Positions 4,027-5,698 of a DNA stretch of 5,698 bases are shown here, one piece after another. Both the position numbers and the translations under genes were made by a program. The stretch is taken from contig JALVUT010000443.1 of NCBI GenBank assembly GCA_027035445.1, positions 1 to 5,698 of the forward strand, written 5' to 3'. The notes beneath the pieces are model-generated. The model was given only the letters and a program-made list of their open reading frames with translations. It was not told the origin of the DNA and ran no database searches. The stretch comes from Thermococcus sp. GTDB taxonomy: Archaea; Methanobacteriota_B; Thermococci; Thermococcales; Thermococcaceae. Position 1 is the first letter of the stretch; each line of letters opens with the position of its first letter.

Positions 4027-5698
4027 GTGGAGATTCATTCTGAAGAAATGAAGGCTTACTTTGAATGGCTCCAGCGCGAGATAGACAGGGCGTACGAACT
4101 GGCGGGGAAGGCCAGGGCCCAAGGAAGGGATCCAACCCTTGAGGTTGAGGTTCCTCGAGCCACAGACATGGCCGGTCGTGTTGAGAGTCTCGTTGGACCA
4201 AGGGGCGTCGCCCCGCGCATCCGTGAGCTGGTGAAGGAGTACGGCAAGGAGATAGCCGCACTCAGAGTGGTTGACGAGATCATCGAAGGCAGGTTCGGAA
4301 AGATCGGCGATAAAGAGAAAACAGCCGAGCAGGCTGTGAGGACTGCACTGGCCATCCTGACGGAGGGTATAGTCTCCGCCCCCCTCGAGGGGATAGCGGA
4401 CGTTAAAATCAAACGCAACACCTGGGCCGACGGGAGCGAGTACCTCGCGCTCTACTACGCCGGGCCGATAAGGAGCTCCGGCGGAACTGCCCAGGCCTTG
4501 AGCGTTCTCGTTGGCGACTACGTGAGAAAGAGGCTCGGTCTTGACCGTTTCAAGCCGAGCAAGGAGCATGTGGAGAGAATGGTTGAGGAAGTTGATCTAT
4601 ACCACAGGGCGGTTACACGGCTGCAGTATCATCCAGAGGCCGATGAAGTGCGCCTTACCATGGAGAACATTCCCATAGAGATAACCGGCGAGGAAACGGA
4701 CAAGGTTGAGGTCTCCCACCGCGATGTTGAGGGGGTGGAGACCAACCACATTCGCGGCGGTGCGATACTCGTTATGGCCGAGGGCGTTCTCCAGAAGGCG
4801 AAGAAGCTCGTTAAGTACATAGACAAGATGGGAATAGGGGGCTGGGACTGGATAAAGGAGTTCGTTGAAGCAAAGGAGAAGGGTAAAGCTGACAAAGAAG
4901 GTACAAAATCCGGGGAGATCCCTGAGGATTCGAACACCGGCTCTAGCGAGGTTAAGGAAAAGGTTGAGGAGGGCTTCTATTACAGGCTTTACGAGAAGTT
5001 CCGGGCCAGTATTGCTCCAAATCGGAAGTATACCAAGGAAATCATCGGCGGCAGGCCACTCTTTGCCGAGCCATCAACTAACGGTGGCTTCAGGTTAAGG
5101 TATGGCCGCTCAAGGACGAGCGGCTTCGCCACCTGGAGCGTCAACCCCGCAACGATGCTGATCCTTGATGAGTTCATTGCGGTGGGCACCCAGATGAAGA
5201 CCGAAAGGCCGGGAAAGGGATGTATCGTTACCCCTGCGACAACGGTTGAGGGCCCCGTGGTCAAGCTCAGGGACGGGAGCGTCGTCCGGGTTGACGACTA
5301 CGAGACTGCCCTGAGGGTTCGCAATGAGCTTGAGGAGATCCTCTACGTCGGCGACGCGCTGGTCAACTTTGGCGACTTCGTCGAGAACAACCAGACCCTC
5401 CTTCCCGCCAACTACGCCGAGGAGTGGTGGATCCAGGAGCTGATCGCGGCGGTGGAAGAGACCTACGAGGTTCAACTGAAACCATTCTCGGAGAACCCGC
5501 GTGGGGCCGTTGAGGAAGCCGCGGACTACCTTGAGATGGATCCAGATTCCCTTGATGAGCTCTTAAAGGACCCTCTGAGGGTTAAGCCAACCGTGGAGGA
5601 AGCCATGCACCTCTCAAAGGTTCTGGACATCCCGTTTCATCCGTACTACACCCTTTACTGGAACACCTTAAAACCCGAGGAGGTTGAGGTGCTTGCGC
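4027..5698 (+). CDS. polC: DNA polymerase D large subunit DP2, N-terminal part (3' end outside window)
   Basis: DP2 is the catalytic subunit of PolD, which pairs with DP1. The frame runs from the GTG at 4027 to the window edge without a stop: 557 residues out of roughly 1,260-1,300 expected for an intein-free protein. The start VEIHSEEMKAYFEWLQREIDRAYELA lines up with the Pyrococcus N-terminus (M-E-L-P then EMEEYFEMLQREIDKAYE from memory), which supports the GTG. Strongly conserved family blocks include ATDMAGRVESLVGP, TEGIVSAPLEGIADVKIKRN, YLALYYAGPIRSSGGTAQAL (139-158), RMVEEVDLYHRAVTRLQYHP and VEGVETNHIRGGAILVMAEGVLQKAKKL. A Lys/Glu-rich variable linker lies at about 281-317. The double-psi beta-barrel catalytic aspartates and the C-terminal DP1- and PCNA-binding region lie beyond the window, as does the site where some Pyrococcus DP2 genes carry an intein. 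It follows DP1 by three bases. Confidence 0.97.
   Translation, partial: MEIHSEEMKAYFEWLQREIDRAYELAGKARAQGRDPTLEVEVPRATDMAGRVESLVGPRGVAPRIRELVKEYGKEIAALRVVDEIIEGRFGKIGDKEKTAEQAVRTALAILTEGIVSAPLEGIADVKIKRNTWADGSEYLALYYAGPIRSSGGTAQALSVLVGDYVRKRLGLDRFKPSKEHVERMVEEVDLYHRAVTRLQYHPEADEVRLTMENIPIEITGEETDKVEVSHRDVEGVETNHIRGGAILVMAEGVLQKAKKLVKYIDKMGIGGWDWIKEFVEAKEKGKADKEGTKSGEIPEDSNTGSSEVKEKVEEGFYYRLYEKFRASIAPNRKYTKEIIGGRPLFAEPSTNGGFRLRYGRSRTSGFATWSVNPATMLILDEFIAVGTQMKTERPGKGCIVTPATTVEGPVVKLRDGSVVRVDDYETALRVRNELEEILYVGDALVNFGDFVENNQTLLPANYAEEWWIQELIAAVEETYEVQLKPFSENPRGAVEEAADYLEMDPDSLDELLKDPLRVKPTVEEAMHLSKVLDIPFHPYYTLYWNTLKPEEVEVLA

Noticed and set aside
3817..4569. 250-codon minus-strand frame spanning the DP1/DP2 junction
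   Set aside because: It is opposite two well-conserved genes, and its translation has no recognisable motif.
4861..4980. DP2 Lys/Glu-rich segment as an intein or insertion
   Set aside because: It is only about 36 residues and has no splicing motifs. It is better read as a variable linker between conserved blocks.

Overview
The window comes from a hyperthermophilic euryarchaeon of the order Thermococcales, most likely Thermococcus rather than Pyrococcus. An orc1/cdc6 initiator gene is followed directly by the two subunits of the archaeal family D DNA polymerase. All three proteins read very close to what I recall of the Pyrococcus furiosus orthologues. Strong GGAGG-type ribosome binding sites, GTG starts and TATA-like promoter words fit the same group. 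All genes are on the + strand.

Layout: (1) 3-413 is the 3' end of a gene with a YbjN-like segment. (2) 414-667 is a roughly 250-base intergenic region with several degenerate origin-recognition-box (ORB) half-sites, an AT-rich tract (about 82% A+T over 584-633), a TATA-like word, and one clear ORB dyad at 647-657 that overlaps the ribosome binding site of cdc6. (3) 668-1915 is orc1/cdc6. (4) 1915-4023 is the PolD small subunit DP1, whose start overlaps the cdc6 stop (TAATG). (5) 4027 to the window end is the PolD large subunit DP2, about 557 residues seen and cut by the window edge.

The genes form a replication operon: the initiator that marks and melts the origin, then the replicative polymerase with its proofreading nuclease. 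The most unusual observation lies inside the DP1 coding sequence. Its low-complexity linker (codons about 66-227) carries four nearly identical ORB-type dyads of the form TCCACTGGA at 2111, 2295, 2391 and 2489, all in the same orientation. Two are followed by G-runs, and the last three are 96 and 98 bases apart. They are read in two different codon frames (P-L-E in two, S-T-G in two), so the DNA word itself, not the peptide, appears to be preserved. I infer that much of this chromosome's replication origin, or a bank of Orc1/Cdc6 binding sites, is embedded in the DP1 gene, while the intergenic region upstream of cdc6 keeps an AT-rich tract and degraded sites. I cannot tell from the sequence alone whether this arrangement has already been described.
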